Below, piece by piece: positions 25,191 through 33,341 of a stretch of 64,000 nt of DNA. Location: NCBI RefSeq assembly GCF_003951285.1, contig NZ_RXFQ01000006.1, positions 1-64,000 of the forward strand. Reading direction: 5' to 3'. Both the position numbers and the translations under genes were made by a program. Source of the DNA: Variovorax beijingensis. GTDB lineage: Bacteria; Pseudomonadota; Gammaproteobacteria; Burkholderiales; Burkholderiaceae_C. Below the pieces are notes generated by a model that was given only the letters and a program-made list of their open reading frames with translations, was not told where the DNA came from and did not search any database. Each line of letters opens with the position of its first letter. Positions within the stretch are counted from its first letter, which is position 1.

Positions 25191-26618
25191 TCAACCGAAA
25201 CGCACGTACTCGAAATCCACCGGCTGGCGGTTGATGCCCATCACCGGCGGCGAGATCCAGCCTGCGAACTTGCCCGGCTCGACCACGCGGCCCATCAACG
25301 ATGCCACGAAAGCGAAGTCTTCGGCGCTCGGCAGCCATTCATCGCGCTTGGCAGCCCATTCGACCTCGTTCACCACGCGGCCCTCGGGCGACATCTTGAT
25401 GCCCGCGAGCGCGCCGATCTGGCGGTTGAAAGCCTTGTGCGGCACGGTCAGGCGCGTGGGGATGCCGGCCTTCTCGAGCACCTTGTTCCAGCGGCCGACG
25501 CCGGCCACCGAGTCCTTGATGAAGTCGTCGCGCAGCACTTCGTTGAGCGCGTTCAGCATCGGCACGTCCTTCTCGACGAGCTGGCCGTCCTTCACCTCGA
25601 GCACCTTGTAGGTCTGGCCCTTGAGCACGTGGTCGTCGGCCCGCTTGCCTTCCTCGTAGCGGCCCTTCAGGCCCGAGCTGTAGAAGATGGCGGCGTTGCT
25701 CGACTGGTCGGCGCCGAACAGGTCGATGGTCACGCTGTAGTGGAAGTTCAGGTAGCGCTGGATCGTGCCAAGGTCGATGGCGCCGGCCGCGCGCACCTTC
25801 TGCGGGTCGTCGGTCTTGAGTTCGTTCATCACCTGCGCGGTGCGCGCGAGCACGCGCGAGACGCCGCTCTCGCCCACGAACATGTGGTGCGCTTCCTCGG
25901 TCAGCATGAACTTGGTGGTGCGCGCCAGCGGGTCGAAGGCACTCTCGGCCAGCGCGGCCAGCTGGAACTTGCCGTCGCGGTCGGTGAAGTAGGTGAACAT
26001 GAAGAACGCGAGCCAGTCGGGCGTCTTCTCGTTGAAGGCACCCAGGATGCGCGGGTTGTCCTGGTCGCCCGAGGTGCGCTGCAAGAGCGCCTCGGCTTCC
26101 TCGCGGCCGTCGCGGCCGAAGTGCTTGTGCAGCAGGTAGACCATGGCCCACAGGTGGCGGCCTTCTTCCACGTTGATCTGGAACAGGTTGCGCAGGTCGT
26201 ACATCGACGGTGCCGTGAGACCCAGGTGGCGCTGCTGCTCGACCGAGGCGGGCTCGGTGTCGCCCTGCGTCACGATGATGCGGCGCAGGTTGGCGCGGTG
26301 CTCGCCGGGCACGTCCTGCCAGGCTTTCTCGCCCTTGTGGTCGCCGAAGTGGATCTCGCGGTTGGCGTCACCGGGGTTCAGGAAGATGCCCCAGCGGTAG
26401 TCGCGCATCTTCACGTGGCCGAACTGGGCCCAGCCCTGCGGGTCGACGCTCACGGCCGTGCGCAGGTAGACCTCGTGGTTGGTCGAGCCCTCGGGGCCCA
26501 CGTCGTCCCACCAGTTGATGAAGTTGGGCTGCCAGCCTTCGAGCGCGCGCTGCAGCGTGCGGTCTTCGCCGAGGTTGACGTTGTTGGGGATCTTCTCGCT
26601 GTAGTTGATCGTGCTCAT
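25191..26618 (-). CDS. boxB: BoxB, oxygenase component of benzoyl-CoA 2,3-epoxidase
   Basis: 475 residues, the usual BoxB length. The di-iron site is readable: Glu122, Glu152 and His155 (EEGRH), Asp213 (YFTDRDG), Glu242 and His245 (EEAHH). From memory these match the ligands of the Azoarcus evansii enzyme with a constant offset of two. BoxB epoxidises the ring of benzoyl-CoA at positions 2,3 using oxygen and electrons from BoxA. It is 34 bases downstream of boxC in the same transcript. Confidence 0.97.
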   Translation of the reverse strand: MSTINYSEKIPNNVNLGEDRTLQRALEGWQPNFINWWDDVGPEGSTNHEVYLRTAVSVDPQGWAQFGHVKMRDYRWGIFLNPGDANREIHFGDHKGEKAWQDVPGEHRANLRRIIVTQGDTEPASVEQQRHLGLTAPSMYDLRNLFQINVEEGRHLWAMVYLLHKHFGRDGREEAEALLQRTSGDQDNPRILGAFNEKTPDWLAFFMFTYFTDRDGKFQLAALAESAFDPLARTTKFMLTEEAHHMFVGESGVSRVLARTAQVMNELKTDDPQKVRAAGAIDLGTIQRYLNFHYSVTIDLFGADQSSNAAIFYSSGLKGRYEEGKRADDHVLKGQTYKVLEVKDGQLVEKDVPMLNALNEVLRDDFIKDSVAGVGRWNKVLEKAGIPTRLTVPHKAFNRQIGALAGIKMSPEGRVVNEVEWAAKRDEWLPSAEDFAFVASLMGRVVEPGKFAGWISPPVMGINRQPVDFEYVRFG

Positions 26619-26652
26619 CGTTGTTCCTTGGGTTGTGCGGACTGCTCTGTGC

Positions 26653-28329
26653 TCAAACGCGGTTCAGGTCGAAGCCGGCTTTTTGACCGGTGCCATAGAC
26701 CTTCAAGGCGCCTTTTTCGCCGACGGCGTTGGGGCGGTTGAAGATCCAGTTCTGCCAGGCGGTGAGCCGGCCGAAGATGCGGGTGGCCATGTTCTCCTGG
26801 CTGGCGAAGCGCAGGTTGGCCTCGAGGCCGGTGAGCGCGTCGGGCGACATGGCGGCGCGCTCCTCGACGGCGATGCGGATCTCGTCGTCCCAGTCGATGT
26901 CGTCGGGCGCGGCGGTGACGAGGCCGAGCCTCAGTGCTTCGTCGGCATCGAGCGGCTTGCCGGCCGCGGCGCGGGCGGCGTCCAGCGGCGCGGCCTCTTC
27001 GTAGAAGCGGCGCTGCAGGCGGCTCTGGTCGTTCACCATCGGGAAGAAGCCGAAGTTGAATTCGTTGAGCACGAGCTTCGGTGCGCGCGCGGCGTCGTCG
27101 GGCAGCGCGAGCATGTAGCTGCGGTCGGCCGCAAAGGCCAGTTCGGCCAGCGTGCCGGCAAAGCAGGAGCTGGCTTCGACCAGCGCGAACAGGCTGCGCG
27201 ACGACACGTCCAGCCGCGCCAGCGTGCGGCGCAGCGCGCCGATGGTCTCGCGCACCAGCCAGTGGTCCTTGTGGGCGAGCATCAGGGCATCCGATGCGAG
27301 CACGGCGGCCGCATCGCCTTCGGTCTTGAGCAGCCAGGTGCCGATGTCGAGCTCGTTGGTGCGCAGGTTGAGGATGGCGTCGTCGAGCTCGCGGCACACG
27401 GCAAGCGGCCACCAGGCAGCGCCCGCGGCCTCGATGGCTGCGACGTCCGCGGGCTGCGCGCCCGTGGGTGCCTTGACGGTGATCGTGGCGGTGCGCTTGC
27501 TGCGGTCGATCTTCACGTCGACGTGCGAATACGCGATGCCGTCGGCGCTGTCGGTGCGTTCGAGCCGGGTCAGCGCCACGCCCTTGCCGCTGGCCGGGCG
27601 GTCGCTCGCGGCGGCAAGCTGCGCAGCGCGCTCCTGCACGGCGGCGGCAAACTGCGCGGGCTTGGCCACGGCATCGACCAGGCGCCAGTCGACCGCGCGC
27701 TGGCCGCGCACGCCTTCAACGCTGGTGCAGAAGATGTCGGCGAGGTCATGGCGCACATGGCGCTTGTCGGTCACGCGGGTCAGGCCGCCGGTGCCGGGCA
27801 GCACGCCGAGCAGCGGCACTTCGGGCAGCGAGACGGAGGAAGAACGGTCGTCCACCAGCAGGATCTCGTCGCAGGCCAGCGCCAGCTCGTAGCCGCCGCC
27901 GGCGCAAGCGCCGTTCACGGCCGCGATGAACTTCAGGCCCGAATGCTTCGACGAATCCTCGATGCCGTTGCGCGTCTCGTTGGTGAACTTGCAGAAGTTC
28001 ACCTTCCAGGCGTGGCTCGACACGCCCAGCATGAAGATGTTGGCGCCCGAACAGAAGATGCGGTCCTTGCCGCTGGTGACGATCACGCTGCGCACTTCAG
28101 GGTGCTCGAAGCGCACGCGGTTGAGCGCGTCGTTCAGCTCGATGTCCACGCCCAGGTCGTAGCTGTTGAGCTTGAGCTTGTAGCCGGGGCGGATGCCGCC
28201 GTCTTCCGCGATGTCGAGCACCAGGCGCGCCACCGGGCCTTCGAAGCTGAGCTTCCAGTGCCTGTATTGCGCGGGTTCGATGCGGTAGTCGACGCGCAGA
28301 GGCGCCTGGACGGTCGTGGTCTCGGTCAT
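26653..28329 (-). CDS. boxC: BoxC, 2,3-epoxybenzoyl-CoA dihydrolase
   Basis: 558 residues of the enoyl-CoA hydratase/isomerase (crotonase) superfamily with the long C-terminal extension typical of BoxC. The oxyanion-hole regions are seen in FCSGANIFMLG and NGACAGGGYELALACDE. BoxC hydrolyses the epoxide ring to 3,4-dehydroadipyl-CoA semialdehyde and formate. ATG at 28329 is chosen because GGAGA lies just upstream; an in-frame start at 28395 lies inside the promoter region. It is the first gene after the boxC promoter. Confidence 0.96.
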   Translation of the reverse strand: MTETTTVQAPLRVDYRIEPAQYRHWKLSFEGPVARLVLDIAEDGGIRPGYKLKLNSYDLGVDIELNDALNRVRFEHPEVRSVIVTSGKDRIFCSGANIFMLGVSSHAWKVNFCKFTNETRNGIEDSSKHSGLKFIAAVNGACAGGGYELALACDEILLVDDRSSSVSLPEVPLLGVLPGTGGLTRVTDKRHVRHDLADIFCTSVEGVRGQRAVDWRLVDAVAKPAQFAAAVQERAAQLAAASDRPASGKGVALTRLERTDSADGIAYSHVDVKIDRSKRTATITVKAPTGAQPADVAAIEAAGAAWWPLAVCRELDDAILNLRTNELDIGTWLLKTEGDAAAVLASDALMLAHKDHWLVRETIGALRRTLARLDVSSRSLFALVEASSCFAGTLAELAFAADRSYMLALPDDAARAPKLVLNEFNFGFFPMVNDQSRLQRRFYEEAAPLDAARAAAGKPLDADEALRLGLVTAAPDDIDWDDEIRIAVEERAAMSPDALTGLEANLRFASQENMATRIFGRLTAWQNWIFNRPNAVGEKGALKVYGTGQKAGFDLNRV

Positions 28330-28394
28330 ACGGAAGTCTCCTGTGGGGGCAGATGCAAACCGGAAGAATAATGCAGCTTCTGGCGTCGATGACA

Positions 28395-28408
28395 TGCATC
28401 ATGCTGCA
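28395..28408. promoter_or_regulatory. boxR: TGCA-N6-TGCA, candidate BoxR operator of the boxCBA arm
   Basis: TGCA at 28395-28398 and 28405-28408 are separated by exactly six bases and overlap the -10 element of the boxC promoter. Two more TGCA copies lie downstream at 28354 and 28372. BoxR/BzdR-type regulators are known to bind TGCA-containing repeats and release DNA upon benzoyl-CoA binding; here the position predicts repression. Confidence 0.7.
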
Positions 28409-28426
28409 TGTAAACAGGCAAGTCAA
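28398..28426 (-). promoter_or_regulatory. Sigma70-like promoter of boxCBA-maoC
   Basis: On the minus strand TTGACT (28426-28421), a 17-base spacer and CATGAT (28403-28398) form a -35/-10 pair, 5/6 and 4/6 matches. The start point would fall near 28391, about 60 bases before the boxC start codon. Confidence 0.65.
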
Positions 28427-28457
28427 TGCCTGAAGCGCTTTTTTTCAAAACTTCAGT

Positions 28458-29408
28458 TCAGGCGCCGGCGCCCATGGACTGCCGTGCCACCGCGCGCAGC
28501 GCCTGGAAGCTCTGTGCCAGCGTCTTGCCGCTGGTGTCCACCGAGAGATCGGCCTTCGAATAGAAGGCGGCGCGGCCGTTCAGGATGCGGCGCAGGTCTT
28601 CCATGGCTTCCTTGCTGGCGGCCATCGGCCGGGTGTCGCCCTGCGCGGCCACGCGGCCCATGTGCTCCTCGGGCGCGGCCTGCAGCCACACGGTGGTGCA
28701 GTGCGCGAGCAGCTCGTTGAAGGTGGCGGGGTCCGACACGATGCCGCCCGGCGTGGCAATGACCACCTCGCCGTAGATCTGGATGGCTTCTTCGAGCGCG
28801 CGGCGCTCGTAGCGGCGGTAGGCGTTGGTGCCGTAGAGGTCGTGGATCTCGCGCACGCTGCAGCCCGCGAGCTTCTCGATGTCGCGGCTCAGCTCCACGA
28901 AGGGCACGTCGAGGTCGTCGGCCAGCATCTGCCCGAGCGTCGACTTGCCCGCGCCGCGCAGGCCCACGAGCGCGATGCGGCGGTGGCGCGCGGGATCGAC
29001 CGAGGCCGTGCCCAGCAGTTCACCCACCGCCACGCGCACGCGGCGCAGGTCGGCCTCGCTGCGGTTTTCGAGCAGCTCGCGGATCAGCAGCCACTCGGGC
29101 GAGCTGGTGGTCACGTCGCCGACCAGCTCGGCCAGCGAGCAGTGCAGCGCGCCGGCCACCTGCTGCAGCACCAGGATCGACGCGTTGCCGATGCCGTATT
29201 CGAGATTGGCCAGGTGCCGCTCCGACACGTCGGCCGCAATGGCCACCGCCTTGCGCGTGAGGCCGCGCTGCGCGCGCAGGTTGCGCACGCGCTCGCCCAG
29301 TGCCGCCAGCAATGGATTCTTGGCCTCCCCGGCCGGTGCCGCCGGGTTGCCGGCGCGGCGGCCTTCTTCGGGCGCGGGGGCCAGCACCGCGTCTACGTGC
29401 TCGTTCAT
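28458..29408 (-). CDS. boxR: BoxR, XRE-family regulator with shikimate-kinase-like domain
   Basis: 316 residues. An XRE-type HTH at about 38-92 (GLTRKAVAIAADVSERHLAN) is joined by a linker to a shikimate-kinase-like domain beginning near residue 143, with Walker A GLRGAGKST at 149-157. This two-domain layout is diagnostic of BoxR/BzdR, in which the kinase-like domain senses benzoyl-CoA and does not need catalysis. It lies between the two divergent arms and precedes boxC on the minus strand; both flanking promoters carry matching TGCA motifs. Confidence 0.95.
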   Translation of the reverse strand: MNEHVDAVLAPAPEEGRRAGNPAAPAGEAKNPLLAALGERVRNLRAQRGLTRKAVAIAADVSERHLANLEYGIGNASILVLQQVAGALHCSLAELVGDVTTSSPEWLLIRELLENRSEADLRRVRVAVGELLGTASVDPARHRRIALVGLRGAGKSTLGQMLADDLDVPFVELSRDIEKLAGCSVREIHDLYGTNAYRRYERRALEEAIQIYGEVVIATPGGIVSDPATFNELLAHCTTVWLQAAPEEHMGRVAAQGDTRPMAASKEAMEDLRRILNGRAAFYSKADLSVDTSGKTLAQSFQALRAVARQSMGAGA

Positions 29409-29461
29409 GCATGTCCTCGTTCTTGGCCGGGATTGTGCGCGCTCAGGGTAAACACCATAGA

Positions 29462-29475
29462 TGCACTATATTGCT
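29462..29475. promoter_or_regulatory. boxR: TGCA-N6-TGCT, candidate BoxR operator of the plus arm
   Basis: TGCA (29462-29465), six bases, TGCT (29472-29475), one mismatch from the boxC operator and abutting the -35 hexamer of the plus-strand promoter. Isolated TGCA copies follow at 29523 and 29540 in the leader. Supports coregulation of both arms by BoxR. Confidence 0.6.
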
Positions 29476-29503
29476 TGACACCCATGGAGTCGATGCTTAT
29501 TGT
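29475..29503 (+). promoter_or_regulatory. Sigma70-like promoter of the DUF4863-boxD-ligase arm
   Basis: A perfect -35 TTGACA (29475-29480), 17-base spacer and -10 TATTGT (29498-29503). The start point would lie near 29510, leaving a leader of about 100 bases before the first gene at 29609. Confidence 0.75.
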
Positions 29504-29608
29504 TCGGCCACAAGCAAGATACTGCACGCGCACCAATCCTGCAAGGTAGTTCGAAAGTTCGCTGCGCCATTCACCCTGCCAGCCAGCCTCCAAAAAGGAA
29601 GCCCGCCA

Positions 29609-30082
29609 ATGTCCAGCAAGGAAGCATTTCACCAGTTGATCGCCGGCCTGGCCGCCGAAATCGCCGGCCGTCCGCTCGACGAACAGCTCGACCTGTGGCT
29701 CAACGCCACCCACGGCGCGGGCAGCGCGCGCTTCGAGGCGCTGCGCCAGGCCTGCATCGGCGGTGTCGCCGAAGGCTGGCTGTGCGAGCGCGAAGGCGGC
29801 GGCATCAAGTACGGCCGCGTCTTCAAGGCCGAAGACGCGCTGCAGCGCTTCTCGGTCGACGTGGTCGACATGCAGGACATCGCGGGGCCGCACCACACCC
29901 ATCCGAACGGCGAGATCGACCTGATCATGCCGCTCGAAGGCAGCCCCGGCGCCACCTTCGACGGCCGGCCCGCGGGCTGGTGCGTCTACGGCCCCGGCAC
30001 CGCACACCGCCCGACCGTGGCGAACGGCCGCGCCCTCGTTCTCTATCTCCTGCCTGAAGGGCAGATCAAGTTCACCCCATGA
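29609..30082 (+). CDS. DUF4863 cupin-like protein (4-hydroxylaminobenzoate lyase homologue)
   Basis: 157 residues. A cupin-like metal motif is visible: GPHHTHPNGEIDLIMP with His95, His96, His98 and Glu102, and a later His133 in GTAHRPTV. DUF4863 includes 4-hydroxylaminobenzoate lyase (PnbB) from nitrobenzoate degraders, but members are also regular parts of box clusters where their reaction is not settled. AAAAAGGAA precedes the start. Its stop overlaps boxD (ATGA), so it is the first gene of the plus-strand box arm. A role in handling a by-product of epoxide chemistry is possible but unproven. Confidence 0.85.
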   Translation: MSSKEAFHQLIAGLAAEIAGRPLDEQLDLWLNATHGAGSARFEALRQACIGGVAEGWLCEREGGGIKYGRVFKAEDALQRFSVDVVDMQDIAGPHHTHPNGEIDLIMPLEGSPGATFDGRPAGWCVYGPGTAHRPTVANGRALVLYLLPEGQIKFTP

Positions 30083-31629
30083 CCGAACTCCTCCCCAACC
30101 ACGTCGCCGGCCGCTGGCAGGGCGGATCGGGCGCCGGCACGCCGCTTTTCGACCCGGTGCTGGGCACCGAGCTCGTGCGCGTCGACGCCACCGGCCTGGA
30201 CCTGCCCGCCGCCTTTGCCTTTGCGCGCGAACAGGGCGGCGGCGCGCTGCGCGCCCTCAGCTACCGCCAGCGCGCCGGGCTGCTGGGCGCCATCGTGAAG
30301 GTGCTGCAGGCGAACCGCGATGCCTATTACGAGATCGCGACCGCGAACTCCGGCACGGTGAAGAACGACTCGGCCGTCGACATCGACGGTGCGATCTTCA
30401 CACTGGGCCAGTACGCGAAGTGGGGCGACGCGCTCGGCGACGTGCGCGCGCTGCGCGACGGCGAGGCCGTGAAGCTCGGCAAGGAGCCGGTGTTCCAGTC
30501 GCAGCACCTGCAGCTGCCGACGAATGGCGTGGCGCTGTTCATCAACGCCTTCAACTTCCCGTCATGGGGGCTGTGGGAAAAGGCCGCGCCGGCGCTGCTC
30601 TCGGGCGTGCCGGTGATCGTGAAGCCCGCCACGGCCACCGCCTGGCTCACGCAGCGCATGGTCAAGGACGTGGTCGATGCGGGCGTGCTGCCCGTGGGCG
30701 CGCTCTCGGTCGTCTGCGGCAGTTCGGCGGGCCTGATGGATGCGCTGCAGCCCTTCGACGTGGTCTCGTTCACCGGCTCGGCCGAGACGGCCGCCGTGAT
30801 CCGCTCGCATCCGGCCGTGGCCGAGCGCTCGGTGCGCGCGAACATCGAGGCCGACAGCCTCAACAGCGCCCTGCTGCTGCCCGGCGCCGCGGCCGGCAGC
30901 GACGCCTTCAACCTGCTGGTGCGCGAAGTGGTGCGCGAGATGACGGTCAAGTCGGGCCAGAAGTGCACCGCGATCCGCCGCATCCTGGTGCCGGCCGAGC
31001 TCTACGACGCCGCGGCCCAGGCCATCGGCGCCAAGCTCGCGGGCATCACCGTCGGCAATCCGCGCGACGAGAGCGTTCGCATGGGAGCTCTCGTGAGCCG
31101 GGCGCAGATGAACGCCGTGAGCCAGGGCCTGCAAGCGCTCTCGGCGCAAGCCAGCGTGCTGTACGACGGCCGCGACACGCCGCTGATCGATGCCGAAGCA
31201 TCGGTAGCCGCCTGCATCGGCCCCGTGCTGCTCGGTGCGCGCGACGCCGATGCGGCGCAGCGCGTGCACGACGTGGAAGTGTTCGGACCCGTCGCGACGC
31301 TGCTGCCCTACCGCGATCTTGCGCACGGCATTGCGCTGGCGCACCGCGGCCAGGGTTCGCTGGTGACTTCGCTCTACGGCAGCGACGACGCCGCGCTGGC
31401 GCAGGCCGCGCTCGCGGTGGCGCCGAGCCACGGCCGCGTGCACGTGATCACGCCCGAGGTGGCGCAGGCCCACACCGGCCATGGCAACGTGATGCCGATG
31501 TCGCTGCACGGCGGCCCGGGCCGCGCGGGCGGCGGCGCCGAGCTCGGCGGCCTGCGCGCGCTGGACTTCTACCATCGCCGCAGCGCCGTGCAGGCGAGCC
31601 CCGGCGTCCTCGCCGCACTGGGCCTCTAG
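30079..31629 (+). CDS. boxD: BoxD, 3,4-dehydroadipyl-CoA semialdehyde dehydrogenase
   Basis: 516 residues of the aldehyde dehydrogenase superfamily, closest in layout to PaaZ/BoxD: NAFNFPSWGLWEKAAPALL near 157, FTGSAETAAVIR near 231, general base Glu257 (NIEADS) and nucleophile Cys296 (KSGQKCTAIRR). It oxidises the ring-opened CoA semialdehyde to 3,4-dehydroadipyl-CoA with NADP. The start overlaps the preceding stop. No hydratase domain is fused, unlike PaaZ. Confidence 0.95.
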   Translation: MTELLPNHVAGRWQGGSGAGTPLFDPVLGTELVRVDATGLDLPAAFAFAREQGGGALRALSYRQRAGLLGAIVKVLQANRDAYYEIATANSGTVKNDSAVDIDGAIFTLGQYAKWGDALGDVRALRDGEAVKLGKEPVFQSQHLQLPTNGVALFINAFNFPSWGLWEKAAPALLSGVPVIVKPATATAWLTQRMVKDVVDAGVLPVGALSVVCGSSAGLMDALQPFDVVSFTGSAETAAVIRSHPAVAERSVRANIEADSLNSALLLPGAAAGSDAFNLLVREVVREMTVKSGQKCTAIRRILVPAELYDAAAQAIGAKLAGITVGNPRDESVRMGALVSRAQMNAVSQGLQALSAQASVLYDGRDTPLIDAEASVAACIGPVLLGARDADAAQRVHDVEVFGPVATLLPYRDLAHGIALAHRGQGSLVTSLYGSDDAALAQAALAVAPSHGRVHVITPEVAQAHTGHGNVMPMSLHGGPGRAGGGAELGGLRALDFYHRRSAVQASPGVLAALGL

Positions 31630-31657
31630 AAAAAGAACCCGGCCGAAGGAGACAACC

Positions 31658-33205
31658 ATGACCCTGCCCCAACGATTCAATTTCGCCGAGCACCTGTTCG
31701 CGCTGAACCGCGGCCGCGCCGAGCGCACGGCCTACATCGACGACCGCGGCACGCTCGCCTACGGCCAGCTCGAAGACCGCGCGCGCCGCCTGGCCACCGC
31801 ACTCAAGGCCGCCGGGGTGCGGCGCGAAGAGCGCGTGCTGCTGCTGATGCTCGACAGCAGCGACTGGCCCGTGAGCTTTCTCGGCTGCCTCTATGCCGGC
31901 GTGGTCCCCGTCGCCGTCAACACGCTGCTCACGCCCGCAGACTACGCCTACATGCTCGACCACAGCCGCGCGCAGGCCGCGCTGGTGTCGGGCGCACTGC
32001 TGCCCGCGCTGCAGGAGGCGATGGCGCTCGGCGCGCACGAAGTGCACACGCTGATCGTCTCGCAGCCGGCCGGCGCGCTGCCCGAAGGCGCGCAGGAATT
32101 CGAAGCCGCGCTCGCCGCCGCGCAGCCGATGGCGGCGCCCGCGCCCACGGCCTCCGACGACCCCGGCTTCTGGCTGTACTCCTCCGGCTCCACCGGCAAG
32201 CCCAAGGGCACGGTCCACACGCATGCCAACCTGTGGTGGACGGCCGAGCTCTACGGCAAGCCGGTGCTCGGGCTGACCGAGAACGATGTGTGCTTCTCGG
32301 CCGCCAAGATGTACTTCGCCTACGGCCTGGGCAATGCGCTGACTTTTCCGCTGTCGGTCGGCGCCACGGTGGTGCTGATGGCCGAGCGCCCCACGCCCGA
32401 CGCCACCTTCCGCCGCTGGGTGGAGCACAAACCCACTGTGTTCTTCGGCGCGCCCACCGGCTTTGCCGGCATGCTCGCCTCGCCGAAGCTGCCGGCGCGC
32501 GAACAGGTGGCGCTTCGCATGTGCTCTTCCGCCGGCGAGGCCCTGCCGGGCGAGATCGCGCAGCGCTTCAAGGCGCACTTCGGCTGCGAGATCATCGACG
32601 GCATCGGCTCGACCGAGATGCTGCACATCTTCATCTCCAACCGCCCCGGCGACGTGCGCTACGGCACCACGGGCCGGCCGGTGGAAGGCTACGAGGTCGA
32701 ACTGCGCGGCGAGGACGGCCGCCCGGTGCCCGATGGCGAGGTGGGCGACCTCTACATCCGCGGGCCGAGCGCGGCGCTCATGTACTGGTGCAACCGCGAG
32801 AAGTCGCGCGAGACCTTCCAGGGCGGCTGGACCAAGAGCGGCGACAAGTACACGCGCGACGCCGACGGCTACTACACCTATGCCGGACGCAGCGACGACA
32901 TGCTCAAGGTCAGCGGCATCTATGTGTCGCCCTTCGAGGTGGAAGCCACGCTGATGCAGCACCCCGCGGTGCTCGAGGCCGCGGTGATCGGCAAGGAAGA
33001 CGCGGACGGGCTGACCAAGACCAAGGCCTTTGTCGTGCTGAAGGACGGCCAGTCGGTCAGCGACGAGGCGCTGAAGGCTTTCGTGAAGGAGCGGCTCGCG
33101 CCCTACAAGTACCCGCGCTTCCTGGAATTCGTGCCGGAGCTGCCGAAGACGGCGACGGGGAAGATCCAGCGGTTCAGGCTGCGCGAGCGGGAGAAGCAGG
33201 CATGA
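31658..33205 (+). CDS. bclA: Benzoate-CoA ligase
   Basis: 515 residues, typical for benzoate/aryl-CoA ligases. P-loop YSSGSTGKPKGTVHTH near 167-185, aryl-pocket region AKMYFAYGLGNALTFP, ATP motif DGIGSTEMLHIFISN, hinge YTYAGRSDDMLKVSGIYVSP and the C-terminal lysine in TATGKIQRF. It forms benzoyl-CoA from benzoate, ATP and CoA, supplying the substrate for BoxAB and the effector for BoxR. GAAGGAGA precedes ATG 31658. Cotranscribed with boxD. Confidence 0.95.
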   Translation: MTLPQRFNFAEHLFALNRGRAERTAYIDDRGTLAYGQLEDRARRLATALKAAGVRREERVLLLMLDSSDWPVSFLGCLYAGVVPVAVNTLLTPADYAYMLDHSRAQAALVSGALLPALQEAMALGAHEVHTLIVSQPAGALPEGAQEFEAALAAAQPMAAPAPTASDDPGFWLYSSGSTGKPKGTVHTHANLWWTAELYGKPVLGLTENDVCFSAAKMYFAYGLGNALTFPLSVGATVVLMAERPTPDATFRRWVEHKPTVFFGAPTGFAGMLASPKLPAREQVALRMCSSAGEALPGEIAQRFKAHFGCEIIDGIGSTEMLHIFISNRPGDVRYGTTGRPVEGYEVELRGEDGRPVPDGEVGDLYIRGPSAALMYWCNREKSRETFQGGWTKSGDKYTRDADGYYTYAGRSDDMLKVSGIYVSPFEVEATLMQHPAVLEAAVIGKEDADGLTKTKAFVVLKDGQSVSDEALKAFVKERLAPYKYPRFLEFVPELPKTATGKIQRFRLREREKQA

Positions 33206-33220
33206 GCGGTTCCCTGTCTT

Positions 33221-33338
33221 GCTCCCTCCCCTCCCGGGGGAGGGTTGGGGTGGGGGCGGGCGGCCGCTGCAAAGGCATGGCCTCTGCCAGCGCCGCGAGC
33301 CCCCATCCCAGCCGCCCCCCAGAGGGGGAAGGAGCAAT
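33221..33338. repeat. Nested palindromic intergenic element, copy 2
   Basis: Same plan as 25075-25175: GCTCCCTCCCC pairs with GGGGGAAGGAGC at the outside and GGGTTGGGGTGGGGGC with GCCCCCATCCCAGCC inside, around a variable middle of about 45 bases. Its right end supplies the GGAAGGAG ribosome site of the next gene, so the element has become part of translation initiation there. Confidence 0.75.
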
Positions 33339-33341
33339 GCA

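Noticed and set aside
23722..25611. Long plus-strand open frame opposite boxA
   Set aside because: boxA has both ferredoxin and reductase motifs; the opposite frame has none.
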